A DNA stretch of 64,000 nt. Origin: Anaerococcus ihuae. Lineage in GTDB: Bacteria > Bacillota > Clostridia > Tissierellales > Peptoniphilaceae. A model generated the notes under the pieces. That model had not been told where the DNA came from, did not search any database, and was given only the letters and a program-made list of their open reading frames with translations. Location: positions 440,001 to 504,000 of the forward strand of contig NZ_CAKMRU010000001.1 in assembly GCF_928368155.1 (NCBI RefSeq), written 5' to 3'. Positions 1 to 8,250 of this stretch are shown here, piece after piece; the stretch's first letter is position 1, and the number at the start of each line of letters is the position of its first letter. Made by a program: the position numbers and the translations under genes.

Positions 1-90
1 AGTAGCGCCGCTGATCAGTCCGTGTCTATTAATTTTATTTAAAAGAATATAATTTTCCTTATTCCCATTGCCAATCAAAATTTTGTCCAT
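1..90 (-). CDS. HerA-like helicase/NTPase (DUF853 type), 5' end only
   Basis: Only the first 30 codons are inside the window; the gene runs leftwards off the edge. The minus strand reads ATG with AAGGAGG seven bases before it, then MDKILIGNG and, at residues 21-30, NRHGLISGAT. In DUF853 (YjgR) HerA-like ATPases this segment leads straight into the Walker A loop (ISGATGTGKT in the family), so the window edge cuts the P-loop. The family is a FtsK/HerA-type hexameric NTPase of uncertain substrate. Identification rests on one short conserved stretch plus a good start. Confidence 0.7.
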   Translation of the reverse strand, partial: MDKILIGNGNKENYILLNKINRHGLISGAT

Positions 91-715
91 GAGATCCTCC
101 TTTCATAACTAATTTCATTATAACATAACAAATTAATATATATAGAAAAACCTGGATCATAAAAAATTTCCTGAAAAATATTGAAAAGAATTATCATTTA
201 CACATTTAACAAATAAAAAGTTTCAAAAAACAGGAAATGAAGATGAAAGATTACCTAGTTTAAGAAGATGAGAAAGAATATATAATTACATCGAGGGCAC
301 TGGGTATTATAAATATTGATTAGATTATAATCATTGATTTGTGCTAAAATAATTTTAGCCTTATCCAGATTCTAAATTCCCAAGCCTCCGGATAGGAGTA
401 TTTTAATTTGCTCTTAATAGGTTTTAAATTGTTTTCTCATGGTCCATCCCATACAAAACCCCACTACATATGGAGAAGATATATTCTTTAAACAAAAAGA
501 TATATTGATTTAAGTTTTGCAAAAATAAAATTTGTAGTCATGGTAACTATAAAGATATTTAAAGTGGCTTATAAATAAGTAATGAGTGGAAATATTCTCA
601 TAGACAAGGCTTTTGAGAATTATTAAATTTTATCCAAACTGACCACTTAAACCACTTGGAAAGTTTGTTGGAATAGAAAAGAAGATAATTGACATTTAAA
701 GGGGAAGAATTCAAG
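91..715. other. Long intergenic region without a recognisable gene
   Basis: About 600 bases between the divergent HerA-like gene and the acetyltransferase. All frames are broken by stops. I see a small dyad (ATTCTCA near 594 against TGAGAAT near 614) and GC-richer patches around 360-470 unlike the surrounding AT-rich spacer. This could be a decayed gene, but I recognise no protein similarity. Confidence 0.4.
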
Positions 716-1225
716 GTGACAAAAATGTTAACCATAAAAAACATGAGTAAAACTTATAATGTTGAAAAACTTACAGAAAATGATATTGAAACCATATACA
801 GATTGTGCCAAGGCAATAAGTTATATTATCGTTACTGCCAGAAAGAGATAAGTAGAGAACAAATCTTAAGTGACCTTTATCTAAGACCTGAAGGAGTAAA
901 TGAAGACAATAAATATTATTTAGGATTTTTCAAAGATGAACTTTTAGTTGCTGTTTTAGATATTTTAGATGGTTATCCAGACGAAGAAATCTGTTTTATT
1001 GGATTTTTTATGGTAAATATTTTATACCAAGGCCAGGGGATAGGATCTGAAATTATTGAAAGTGTTCTAGATTATGTTAAAAAAATAGGAAAAGCAAAAG
1101 TTCGACTAGGCATTGACAAGGGAAATCCCCAATCAAAAGCTTTTTGGAAAAAGAATGGATTTAAAGTTATCAAAGAAGTAGAAAGATCAGAAGGAACAAT
1201 TTTACTTGCAGAAAAAATACTTTAG
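716..1225 (+). CDS. GNAT family N-acetyltransferase
   Basis: A single-domain acetyl-CoA-dependent N-acetyltransferase of about 169 residues. The acetyl-CoA binding motif A is visible as QGQGIGSEII, followed by a helix and the family's late beta-4/beta-5 region with NPQSKAFWKKNGF. I chose GTG at 716 because GGGGAAG lies eight bases upstream; ATG at 725 and TTG at 689 are in-frame alternatives. The acceptor substrate cannot be predicted. It stands alone after a long spacer. Family assignment is firm; function is generic. Confidence 0.85.
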   Translation: MTKMLTIKNMSKTYNVEKLTENDIETIYRLCQGNKLYYRYCQKEISREQILSDLYLRPEGVNEDNKYYLGFFKDELLVAVLDILDGYPDEEICFIGFFMVNILYQGQGIGSEIIESVLDYVKKIGKAKVRLGIDKGNPQSKAFWKKNGFKVIKEVERSEGTILLAEKIL

Positions 1226-1283
1226 TAGGTATTAATTAACTTAGATAAATATATATAATTTTTTTATAGGACTAAGTTTATAT

Positions 1284-1332
1284 CAAGTCCATAATACTGT
1301 GTAAAATTTACTAGCACAATATTATGGACTTG
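1284..1332. repeat. 18-bp inverted repeat with an IS-end-like core
   Basis: Arms 1284-1301 and 1315-1332 are complementary over 18 bases with one mismatch (CAAGTCCATAATA... / ...TATTATGGACTTG), separated by 13 bases. It lies between two same-strand genes and has no T-run, so it is a poor intrinsic terminator. Bases 1296-1309 (ACTGTGTAAAATTT) are identical over 14 bases to the outer end of the IS256-type element at 12365-13839. It may be a solo IS end or a small fold-back element. Confidence 0.5.
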
Positions 1333-1442
1333 ACTTATATTTTAATAATACAATTATAGAAATTTTACAAAACTATAATATTGGATTTACATGAAATAGG
1401 TATTTGAGTTTTACAATAAAATAAGGAAAGTAGAGGTGTTTT

Positions 1443-3239
1443 ATGAAAAATATATCTAAATCTTTAAGAAAATTTTTAATATTAACTTTATTTTTTAGCT
1501 TGATTTTGTCTCCGACAATATCTTCTGCTTCATCAGAAAATGTTTTCCCTTCTGGAATAAGTTATAAAAATCTAGATAAAGAGATCGAAGACTATGTAGA
1601 AAATCATAAGTCAACAACTTGTGGATTAAATTTAATTGTTTATGATAGTAATGGTATTGTTTATGAAAATTCATTTGGATATTTGGATAAACAAGCTAAA
1701 TTAAAGTCTGATTCTGAGTCTGTTTATGAATGGGGCTCTATATCCAAGTTATTAATATGGGTTTCTATAATGCAACTTTATGAAGAGGAAAAAATTGATT
1801 TGAAAGCTGATATAAAAGAATATTTACCAGAAGGTTTTCTTAAAAATTTATCTTTTGATAAGCCGATAAGAGTAATAGATCTTATGAACCATCAAGCAGG
1901 TTTTCAAGATACATACTTTATCCAGACTAAAAAAGCATCTGATATAATTAGTCTTGAAAAATCTCTTAGCATCAGACAACCACGACAAGTGTATGATCCT
2001 GGTGCTCATACTGCATACTCTAATTGGGGAGCAGCTCTTGCAGCCTTTATAGTTCAAAGGGTTTCCGGTATGGATTATGTGGAATATGTCAATAAAAATA
2101 TCTTTCAACCACTTGATATGAAACAAAGCACTATCAGTCCTACATATACCGATAATGATTGGGTATTGAATAAAAGAAAAAGATTAAAATGCTATGACTT
2201 AGAAGGAGAAAGCATTGATGGCAATGGTATCTATTATATTTATCTTTATCCTGCTGGTAGTGCAATGGGAACAATAGGGGATTTGGCAAAATTTGCTAAG
2301 GCTATAACTCCTAATGATAAGAGACCATCACCGTTATTTAAAAATAAAAAAACCTTAGATGAAATATATAAAGCAACTAGTTACTATAGTGGAACAGATA
2401 TAGAAAAAAATTATCATGGATTTTTTGCAAGCGAATATGGTATTCAGACAATTGGACATGGTGGCAACACATTCGGATGCTCATCTATGTTACAATTTGA
2501 TCCTCTTAGTGGGATTGGTATGGTTGTAATGACAAATCAAGCCCATGAAACCACATATAATTACGATATGTATGAGCTTATTTTTGGCAAATTTAAAGAT
2601 TCTAAGCTCTTTAATATTAATAGAGAACTTCCTAATGGATTAATATTAAATACACGAGGGATTATTAAAGGACCACTTTCATTTTTAGGAGCAATGGGTG
2701 TAAGCTCTTATGGTGAAGAAGATTTAGAAAACTGGTGGTATGAAAAAGATGGAGTAGTTGAGACTCAGTATTCAGATTTTATTATCTCCACACCAAAAGC
2801 TATTACTAACATATTATGTATGGCATTTTTTATAATTGCAGGCATATATGGGTTATTAAAAATTGTTATTAGTGGGATTTTTATAGGTATAATAAAAAAT
2901 AAGAAAAATCCTTTAAAAACAAATCCAATTCTTAAATATTCCTATATCTTATCATTTTTAATGTCAATGTCACTTATTAATTTGATAATAATATTTTTGA
3001 GACTTAGTAATGGTTATAGAACAGGTGATATTGGTAGTGTTAGCTCATATATAATTCAAAGTGCAATATTTATACCACTGCTTATTTTAACGGGAATCAT
3101 TATATTTAAGCTGATAAAAAATTCTAATAAAGACACTGGTAAGAAATTAAAACATAATATTTTTGTAACAACTCTTCTTGCAATGACACAAGTATTAGTA
3201 ATCTTAAACTTTGAAATGTATAAGTTTTGGGGATTCTAA
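1443..3239 (+). CDS. Membrane-anchored beta-lactamase-fold serine hydrolase
   Basis: 598-residue class C beta-lactamase/DD-peptidase-like protein. An N-terminal signal sequence (about 1-30) is followed by the catalytic domain: SxxK as S99-I-S-K102, YxN as Y192-S-N194 and the third motif H339-G-G. The last 150 residues hold about four membrane helices, which anchor the domain outside the cell. Members act on peptidoglycan peptides, D-amino-acid peptides or esters; which applies here is unknown. AGTAGAGGTG precedes the ATG. It is monocistronic. Relation to true resistance beta-lactamases is only at fold level. Confidence 0.85.
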   Translation: MKNISKSLRKFLILTLFFSLILSPTISSASSENVFPSGISYKNLDKEIEDYVENHKSTTCGLNLIVYDSNGIVYENSFGYLDKQAKLKSDSESVYEWGSISKLLIWVSIMQLYEEEKIDLKADIKEYLPEGFLKNLSFDKPIRVIDLMNHQAGFQDTYFIQTKKASDIISLEKSLSIRQPRQVYDPGAHTAYSNWGAALAAFIVQRVSGMDYVEYVNKNIFQPLDMKQSTISPTYTDNDWVLNKRKRLKCYDLEGESIDGNGIYYIYLYPAGSAMGTIGDLAKFAKAITPNDKRPSPLFKNKKTLDEIYKATSYYSGTDIEKNYHGFFASEYGIQTIGHGGNTFGCSSMLQFDPLSGIGMVVMTNQAHETTYNYDMYELIFGKFKDSKLFNINRELPNGLILNTRGIIKGPLSFLGAMGVSSYGEEDLENWWYEKDGVVETQYSDFIISTPKAITNILCMAFFIIAGIYGLLKIVISGIFIGIIKNKKNPLKTNPILKYSYILSFLMSMSLINLIIIFLRLSNGYRTGDIGSVSSYIIQSAIFIPLLILTGIIIFKLIKNSNKDTGKKLKHNIFVTTLLAMTQVLVILNFEMYKFWGF

Positions 3240-3447
3240 TAACAATGAAATCACTTAAAGTTTAAAAAAAAGCAGCTACTATTTAAGGGGTCAGTTTACT
3301 TATTTTATAGGGCTGTTTTTAAATTTATTTTTTTATAATAAATATCATAATAAATTTGAAATATATAGTATAGAATTAACAAGTTATTAATAAAAATTTA
3401 ATATAAATTTTAAAATATTTTGAAATTATATTGTATAGGAGGAGAGA

Positions 3448-4020
3448 ATGAAAAATAGGGTGGAAATTTCTTTTGAAAGGAAAGTTTTTATTGATTTTGT
3501 TCTTTTAGTTTTTGCAATAATTTCAATAACTTCCTTATATCTGATTCTAAGCCATGCTTTTGGGTATTATCAAGAGGGAATTATGGGTTTTATTTGTGAT
3601 TGTGTTTTTCGTTTATTTATTATTATTGTGATATCTCTTGTATTAATATTTGCGTTTTATTTTAAAGAAAGTAAGAAATCTATTATTATATGGTGGATTT
3701 GTGCTATATTTTCTGGGATTGGATTTTTTTATTTATTGAAAGCTCCAATCCAAGATTTAAAATATTTAAAGTCACCTATATCCTTAAAAATCAATTATGT
3801 AAGTTTTGAGGAAGATAATAATTATGAATACTCAATATTTTATAGAATTTCTGGATATAATGAAAAAAACGAGATTGAAATTTTTAAAATAAATTCCAAA
3901 ACTTATGATGAGGAAAAAGAAAAGTGGAATGGTTTTGTTAATGTTAAAGCCAATATAAAATATTTGCCTCATACAGGAGTGCTGATGAATTTAAAAACTT
4001 ATAAAGAAAAAGAAGAGTAG
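3448..4020 (+). CDS. Small integral membrane protein, unknown function
   Basis: 190 residues with about three membrane helices in the first 105 residues (around 13-35, 47-70 and 78-96), then a hydrophilic C-terminal domain of about 85 residues rich in K, E and N. TAGGAGGAGAG precedes the ATG. I recognise no family motif. It is followed by an intrinsic terminator, so it is probably transcribed alone. The topology, with a soluble tail, is compatible with a membrane-tethered accessory or immunity-type protein, but nothing in the sequence proves this. Confidence 0.7.
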   Translation: MKNRVEISFERKVFIDFVLLVFAIISITSLYLILSHAFGYYQEGIMGFICDCVFRLFIIIVISLVLIFAFYFKESKKSIIIWWICAIFSGIGFFYLLKAPIQDLKYLKSPISLKINYVSFEEDNNYEYSIFYRISGYNEKNEIEIFKINSKTYDEEKEKWNGFVNVKANIKYLPHTGVLMNLKTYKEKEE

Positions 4021-4047
4021 AAAATTTACTTTGATTTTAATTATAAA

Positions 4048-4080
4048 TTCTCAAAATTTTAAAAGTTTGAGAGTTTTTTT
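4048..4080 (+). terminator. Intrinsic terminator after the 3448 gene
   Basis: CTCAAA (4050-4055) pairs with TTTGAG (4066-4071), followed by a run of seven T. Weak stem, but well placed 30 bases after the stop codon. Confidence 0.6.
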
Positions 4081-4090
4081 AATTATAAAT

Positions 4091-4138
4091 ATTTAACGTT
4101 AAAAATTATTTGACGGTTTAGTAAATTTAAGTTACAAT
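4091..4138 (+). promoter_or_regulatory. Promoter and operator-like element of the ArsR gene
   Basis: A near-perfect promoter is visible: -35 TTGACG at 4110-4115, 17-base spacer, -10 TACAAT at 4133-4138. Bases 4091-4118 form a 28-base element (starting ATTTAACGTT, ending TTTGACGGTT) that overlaps the -35. The same element recurs in inverted orientation at 4632-4659 in front of the MFS gene. Placement over a -35 box suggests repressor binding and autoregulation. Confidence 0.7.
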
Positions 4139-4165
4139 AAAGAAAATAAGATATGGAGGTGTAGT

Positions 4166-4594
4166 TTGAAAGAAGTTCATATTTTAAATTCGTTGGAAGA
4201 AATTAATATTGTAAGTGATCCTTTAAGGCTAAAAATAATTATGACTTTAGGAACAAGTCCCAAAAATGCTCAAGATTTATCTGACGCACTTGGCGTAAGT
4301 AGGTCAAAAATTCACTATCATTTAAAAATTTTAGAACAAAACAAAATTATAGAAGTCGTTGATACGGAACTTATAAATGGCATTACTCAAAAATATTTTT
4401 TGCCAGTGGCTAAGGCTTTTATACCTAATAGCGAAATATTTAATAAAAATTTAGAAGAAAAAGTATTTTCTTTTAAAATTTCTGGCAAATCTTATGAATC
4501 ATTTGAAAAAGACCTAAATGATTTAATAAAAAAATATAGTGAAGATGAAGATACTCAAGAAAGTTTTCAAGTACAAATTTATAAATTATCTTAA
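4166..4594 (+). CDS. ArsR/winged-helix transcriptional regulator
   Basis: 142-residue regulator. The N-terminal half is a winged helix-turn-helix: DPLRLKIIMTLG, then NAQDLSDALGVSRSKIHYHLKIL as recognition helix (about residues 34-58), then the wing. No obvious metal-binding cysteines, so it may sense a small molecule rather than a metal. The only workable start is TTG at 4166, six bases after GGAGG. It sits immediately before an MFS exporter, and both carry the same 28-base element in mirror orientation, so I infer a local repressor of itself and the exporter. Confidence 0.85.
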   Translation: MKEVHILNSLEEINIVSDPLRLKIIMTLGTSPKNAQDLSDALGVSRSKIHYHLKILEQNKIIEVVDTELINGITQKYFLPVAKAFIPNSEIFNKNLEEKVFSFKISGKSYESFEKDLNDLIKKYSEDEDTQESFQVQIYKLS

Positions 4595-4595
4595 A

Positions 4596-4659
4596 ACCAG
4601 TAAGCTAATCCTTACTGGTAAAAAAATACGCAACCGTCAAATAAATTAAAACGTTAAAT
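4596..4659 (+). promoter_or_regulatory. Hairpin plus second (inverted) operator-like copy before the MFS gene
   Basis: ACCAGTAAG (4596-4604) and CTTACTGGT (4611-4619) form a perfect 9-bp hairpin with a 6-base loop, followed by A rather than T on the plus strand. Bases 4632-4659 are the reverse complement of the 4091-4118 element, identical at its outer AACCGTCAAATA and AACGTTAAAT blocks. The element ends nine bases before the first ATG of the exporter, so it lies where a repressor or leader regulation would act. Confidence 0.65.
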
Positions 4660-4677
4660 ATAAGGAGAATGTTAAAA

Positions 4678-5901
4678 ATGATTAAAAATAAAGATTTTTA
4701 TGTCCTGCTCATAGGACGACTAATAACAAATTTTGGAGATAGCCTTTATGCTATTGCATCAACTCTTTTGGTTTATAAAATGAGTGGATCTACAATTTAT
4801 TCAGGCCTTACTCTTTTTCTTACCTCATCAACTGCCATAGTTCAATTACTATTAAGTCCAATTTTGGATAAAATTAATATGAAAAAATTTTTGATTTTAT
4901 CTCAACTTTTTCAAGCAGTTTTAATTTTGATTATTCCATTTTTGTATAAATTTGGAAAATTAAGTGTCTATCACATAATGATAATAATGCCAATAATTTC
5001 ATTGATTAATCAACTTGTTTATCCGGGTCAAGTATCATTACTTCCAAAAATATTATCTGAAAAAGAACTTGTTACAGGAAATTCTTTGATGACTATGGCT
5101 TATCAAGGATCAAATGCAATTTTTGATACTCTTGCAGGTTTTATAATTTCAATTTGTGGTTTTATGACAGCTTTCTTTGCCGATTCCATAAGTTTTATAT
5201 TGACTGGGATTTTATTTTGTTTTTTATCAAAAAAACTTAGCCATTTTCAAAAAAGAGAAGAAAAATCAAAAGAAAATCTAATAAAAAATCACTTCAAATC
5301 TCTTAAAGATGGGCTTGATTTGTTTAGAGGTTCAAGTATTTTTGCCCTAGTTTTTGGGATAGTTTTTATAAACTTTTCTGCTACATCAATAAGTGCAGTT
5401 TTGCCTGCCTTTGCTCAAAATGAAATATTTTATAGTTTGATGCTTGCAGGAATGGGAGCAGGTCTTTTACTTGGGTCTTTATTTGCAGGATTTCCAAAAC
5501 TAAAAGAAATTTCTCTTGGTAAATTATATATCTATGGAATGATGATTGTAGCTTTAGCTTGGATCCTTTTTTCTAATTTTCAAAATAACATAAAAATAGG
5601 AGTAGCTTTGTACGGGCTTGGATGGTTTGTTGTGGGCTTTGTAAATGTTTATGCTCAAACTATGGTTCAAATAATAGTTCCAAGTGAAAAAATAGGTTCT
5701 GCTATGGGGGCTATGGTTGGAATTTCTACTTTTATGGCACCATTAGGAGCTTTATTTGGTGGATTTTTAGGAGAATATTTATCAAGTTCAAAGGCCATAT
5801 TTATTGGATCTTTCATTATATTTTTAGTTGCTATCTTTTGGGCATTAAATGAAAATATTAGAAAATTGCCGTCAGTTAATAAATTTCATAAAATCATTTG
5901 A
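4678..5901 (+). CDS. MFS exporter (MFS_3/enterobactin-exporter-like)
   Basis: About 407 residues with twelve predicted membrane helices and a basic central loop (KKLSHFQKREEKSKEN), typical of the major facilitator superfamily. The N-terminal RLITNFGDSLYAIA pattern is that of the macrolide/siderophore exporter group. ATG 4678 is preferred over ATG 4669, because AAGGAG ends only one base before the latter. Proton-driven efflux of a drug or metabolite is the family role; the substrate is not deducible. It is paired with the upstream ArsR gene and precedes a two-component/ABC block. Confidence 0.85.
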   Translation: MIKNKDFYVLLIGRLITNFGDSLYAIASTLLVYKMSGSTIYSGLTLFLTSSTAIVQLLLSPILDKINMKKFLILSQLFQAVLILIIPFLYKFGKLSVYHIMIIMPIISLINQLVYPGQVSLLPKILSEKELVTGNSLMTMAYQGSNAIFDTLAGFIISICGFMTAFFADSISFILTGILFCFLSKKLSHFQKREEKSKENLIKNHFKSLKDGLDLFRGSSIFALVFGIVFINFSATSISAVLPAFAQNEIFYSLMLAGMGAGLLLGSLFAGFPKLKEISLGKLYIYGMMIVALAWILFSNFQNNIKIGVALYGLGWFVVGFVNVYAQTMVQIIVPSEKIGSAMGAMVGISTFMAPLGALFGGFLGEYLSSSKAIFIGSFIIFLVAIFWALNENIRKLPSVNKFHKII

Positions 5902-6006
5902 ATTTATTAGCGAATTTACTAATCCAAAAATATTTCTTTTAATTTAGAATATAATGCTATACTTAAAGTAATGTTATTTTGAAAATTAAAAATGAAGGGA
6001 TTAGAA

Positions 6007-6657
6007 ATGAAAAATATTTTAATCATAGAAGATAATAAAGAAATAGCCTTACAAATTAAAAAATATTTAAGTAAAAATGGATACAATGTTGAGCTTGCTT
6101 CATCTTTTTATGAAGCAAGTTACAAGATGAATATTGATATTGATGTGGCTTTATTAGATATAAATCTTCCAGATAAAGATGGAGAAGATTTGATTGAAAA
6201 ATTAAAAAGTAAAGATATAAGGGTTATTGTTACTACTGTAAAAAATGATGAAGATTTTATAATATCATCTCTTGATAAGGGGGCTGATGACTATCTTACT
6301 AAGCCATTTTCTCTTGCGATTTTAAGGGCAAGAATTGATGCGGTTTTAAGAACTCTTCCTATTTCTCAAGATAAAATTATTAGATATAAGGAAATAAAAA
6401 TAGATTTAAATAATTCAAAAGTTTATTTTAAAGGGAATCAAGTAGAACTAACTCCTCTTGAGTATGAAATCCTGGCCTTATTTATTAAAAATCCTCACAG
6501 GGTTTATACAAGAGGTCAGCTTTTGGAAATGTTTTGGGAAGATAGGGATAAGTTTGTAAATGATAATACCCTAACATCAACTATCAAAAGAATCAGGGAA
6601 AAACTTGATAGGGAAATTATAACTACTGTTAGAGGAATTGGTTATAGGATGGATTAG
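6007..6657 (+). CDS. OmpR-family response regulator
   Basis: 216 residues from ATG 6007 (GAAGGGA eight bases upstream; the in-frame ATG at 5992 has no such site). The receiver domain has the acidic pair ED near 8-9, phosphoacceptor D51 in VALLDINLP and the conserved K in YLTKPF. The C-terminal half is a winged helix with LTPLEYEILALF and the late TTVRGIGYRMD. The stop codon abuts the kinase gene start, so the two are translationally linked. Probably activates the downstream ABC genes. Confidence 0.92.
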   Translation: MKNILIIEDNKEIALQIKKYLSKNGYNVELASSFYEASYKMNIDIDVALLDINLPDKDGEDLIEKLKSKDIRVIVTTVKNDEDFIISSLDKGADDYLTKPFSLAILRARIDAVLRTLPISQDKIIRYKEIKIDLNNSKVYFKGNQVELTPLEYEILALFIKNPHRVYTRGQLLEMFWEDRDKFVNDNTLTSTIKRIREKLDREIITTVRGIGYRMD

Positions 6658-7518
6658 ATGGTATATGTATTTTGGATAATAAGTCTATTATTTCTTTATT
6701 ATTTTTTAGAAAAAAGGAAGAAAAATAGAATAAATGAGCTTATTAATTTAATTGAAAATATGAAAAAGCAAAATTATAAAATTCCTATGAAGCAAGATGA
6801 TTTCTCAATCTTGGAGGATGAAATTTACAAACTATTTATAGAAATAGTAGAGGCCAAAGAGACAAGCACTAAAAATAGTGAAAAGCAAATAGAATACCTA
6901 GAAGATATTGCTCATCAAATAAAAACTCCTATCACATCTATGCTTTTTTCCATAGAAAATTTGGAGATGGACTTTCCAGATAACGAAGATGTAGAAATTT
7001 TGAAAAGACAAACTCTTAGATTAAACTCTCTATCAGATATTTTGCTAAAACTATCAAGCCTTGATGCTAACAAAGATCTTATGAAAAAAGAAGAAATCCG
7101 TTTGGATGAATTGGTGGATTATGCATTAGATAGTTTGAACTTAAAGAGATTTACCAATGTAGAAATAGATAAGAGTTTAAAGGGAAATAGTATTTATGGA
7201 GATTTTTATTGGTTGGCAGAAGCTCTTATAAATATTTTTAAAAATGCTGATAATAGACCGACTTGTGATAAAATCGTGGTTTCATCTTACAAAAATCCAC
7301 TCTATACAAGCTTAATCATTAAAGATAACGGCGGAGGAATAAAAAAAGAAAATATGAAAAAAATCTTTAAACGTTTTTATAAAACCCCTGACTCAAATGG
7401 TTTTGGAATAGGCCTTGCCATGGCAAAGACAATTGTCGAAAAAAATAATGGAGAAATTTCTGTTAAAAATGAAAATGATGGGGCAAGTTTTGAAATAAAA
7501 TTTTATAATGTCACCTAA
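6658..7518 (+). CDS. Sensor histidine kinase, short membrane-linked type
   Basis: 286 residues. A single N-terminal membrane segment (about 2-17) and no extracellular domain, then the H-box EDIAHQIKTPI with phosphoacceptor H86, the N-box ALINIFKNADN, and the nucleotide lid boxes DNGGGIKKEN and GFGIGLAMAK. Kinases lacking an input domain next to an ABC permease often read the transporter's activity, as in Bce-type peptide-antibiotic sensing; that is inference here. ATG 6658 follows the regulator stop directly. Confidence 0.9.
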   Translation: MVYVFWIISLLFLYYFLEKRKKNRINELINLIENMKKQNYKIPMKQDDFSILEDEIYKLFIEIVEAKETSTKNSEKQIEYLEDIAHQIKTPITSMLFSIENLEMDFPDNEDVEILKRQTLRLNSLSDILLKLSSLDANKDLMKKEEIRLDELVDYALDSLNLKRFTNVEIDKSLKGNSIYGDFYWLAEALINIFKNADNRPTCDKIVVSSYKNPLYTSLIIKDNGGGIKKENMKKIFKRFYKTPDSNGFGIGLAMAKTIVEKNNGEISVKNENDGASFEIKFYNVT

Positions 7519-7569
7519 AAATCACTTTACTATTATATGCTTATTTTAAAGAAATATAAGGAGTAAAGC

Positions 7570-8250
7570 ATGGAAATATTAAAGGTAGAAAATTTAAGAA
7601 AAGAATATGGAGAAGGAAACAATAAGGTCATTGCCTTAAATAGCATTGACCTTGAAGTAGAAAGAGGAGAATTTGTTGCTGTTGTTGGTCCAAGTGGGTC
7701 TGGAAAATCAACACTTTTACATATAATAGGCGGTGTCGATTCTCCCGATTTTGGCAAGGTTTATATTGATGGAAATGATATTTCAAAATATTCTTCAAAA
7801 GAGCTTGCTTATTTTAGGAGAAGAAAAGTTGGATTGATTTATCAATTTTATAATTTGATTTCAAATTTAACCGTAAGACATAATATAGAACTTCCTTTAA
7901 AGCTTGATAAAAGAAAAATAAATGAAATAGAATTTTTAGATATTATTAAAAAATTAGGTATAGAAAATAAGCTTGACTCATTTCCAAGTGAACTTTCAGG
8001 AGGTCAGCAACAAAGAGTTGCCATAGCAAGAAGTTTGATTTATAGACCATCAATAATTCTTGCAGATGAGCCGACAGGAAATCTAGATAGGAAAAAATCT
8101 AAGGAAATTATAGAAATTTTAAAATATTTTAACAAAACATTAAAACAAACGATAATTCTAATAACTCATGATGAAGAAATAGCCCTACAAGCAGGTCGTA
8201 TTGTAACCATAGTTGATGGAAAAATTGTGGGAGATGAAAAAAATGAATAA
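7570..8250 (+). CDS. ABC transporter ATPase (MacB/LolD/BceA type)
   Basis: 226 residues with Walker A GPSGSGKST at 40-48, Q-loop YQFYNLISNLTV, signature LSGGQQQR, Walker B IILADEPTGNLD and the switch histidine in LITHDEE. This is the ATPase type that partners FtsX-like permeases acting on peptides or lipids at the membrane. AAGGAG stands before the ATG, and its end overlaps the permease start. Together with the preceding kinase and regulator it forms one apparent resistance operon. Confidence 0.93.
   Translation: MEILKVENLRKEYGEGNNKVIALNSIDLEVERGEFVAVVGPSGSGKSTLLHIIGGVDSPDFGKVYIDGNDISKYSSKELAYFRRRKVGLIYQFYNLISNLTVRHNIELPLKLDKRKINEIEFLDIIKKLGIENKLDSFPSELSGGQQQRVAIARSLIYRPSIILADEPTGNLDRKKSKEIIEILKYFNKTLKQTIILITHDEEIALQAGRIVTIVDGKIVGDEKNE

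Noticed and set aside
4596-4619. Intrinsic terminator between ArsR and MFS genes
   Set aside because: The stem is perfect but is followed by A rather than T on the transcribed strand; kept only as a hairpin of possible regulatory value.
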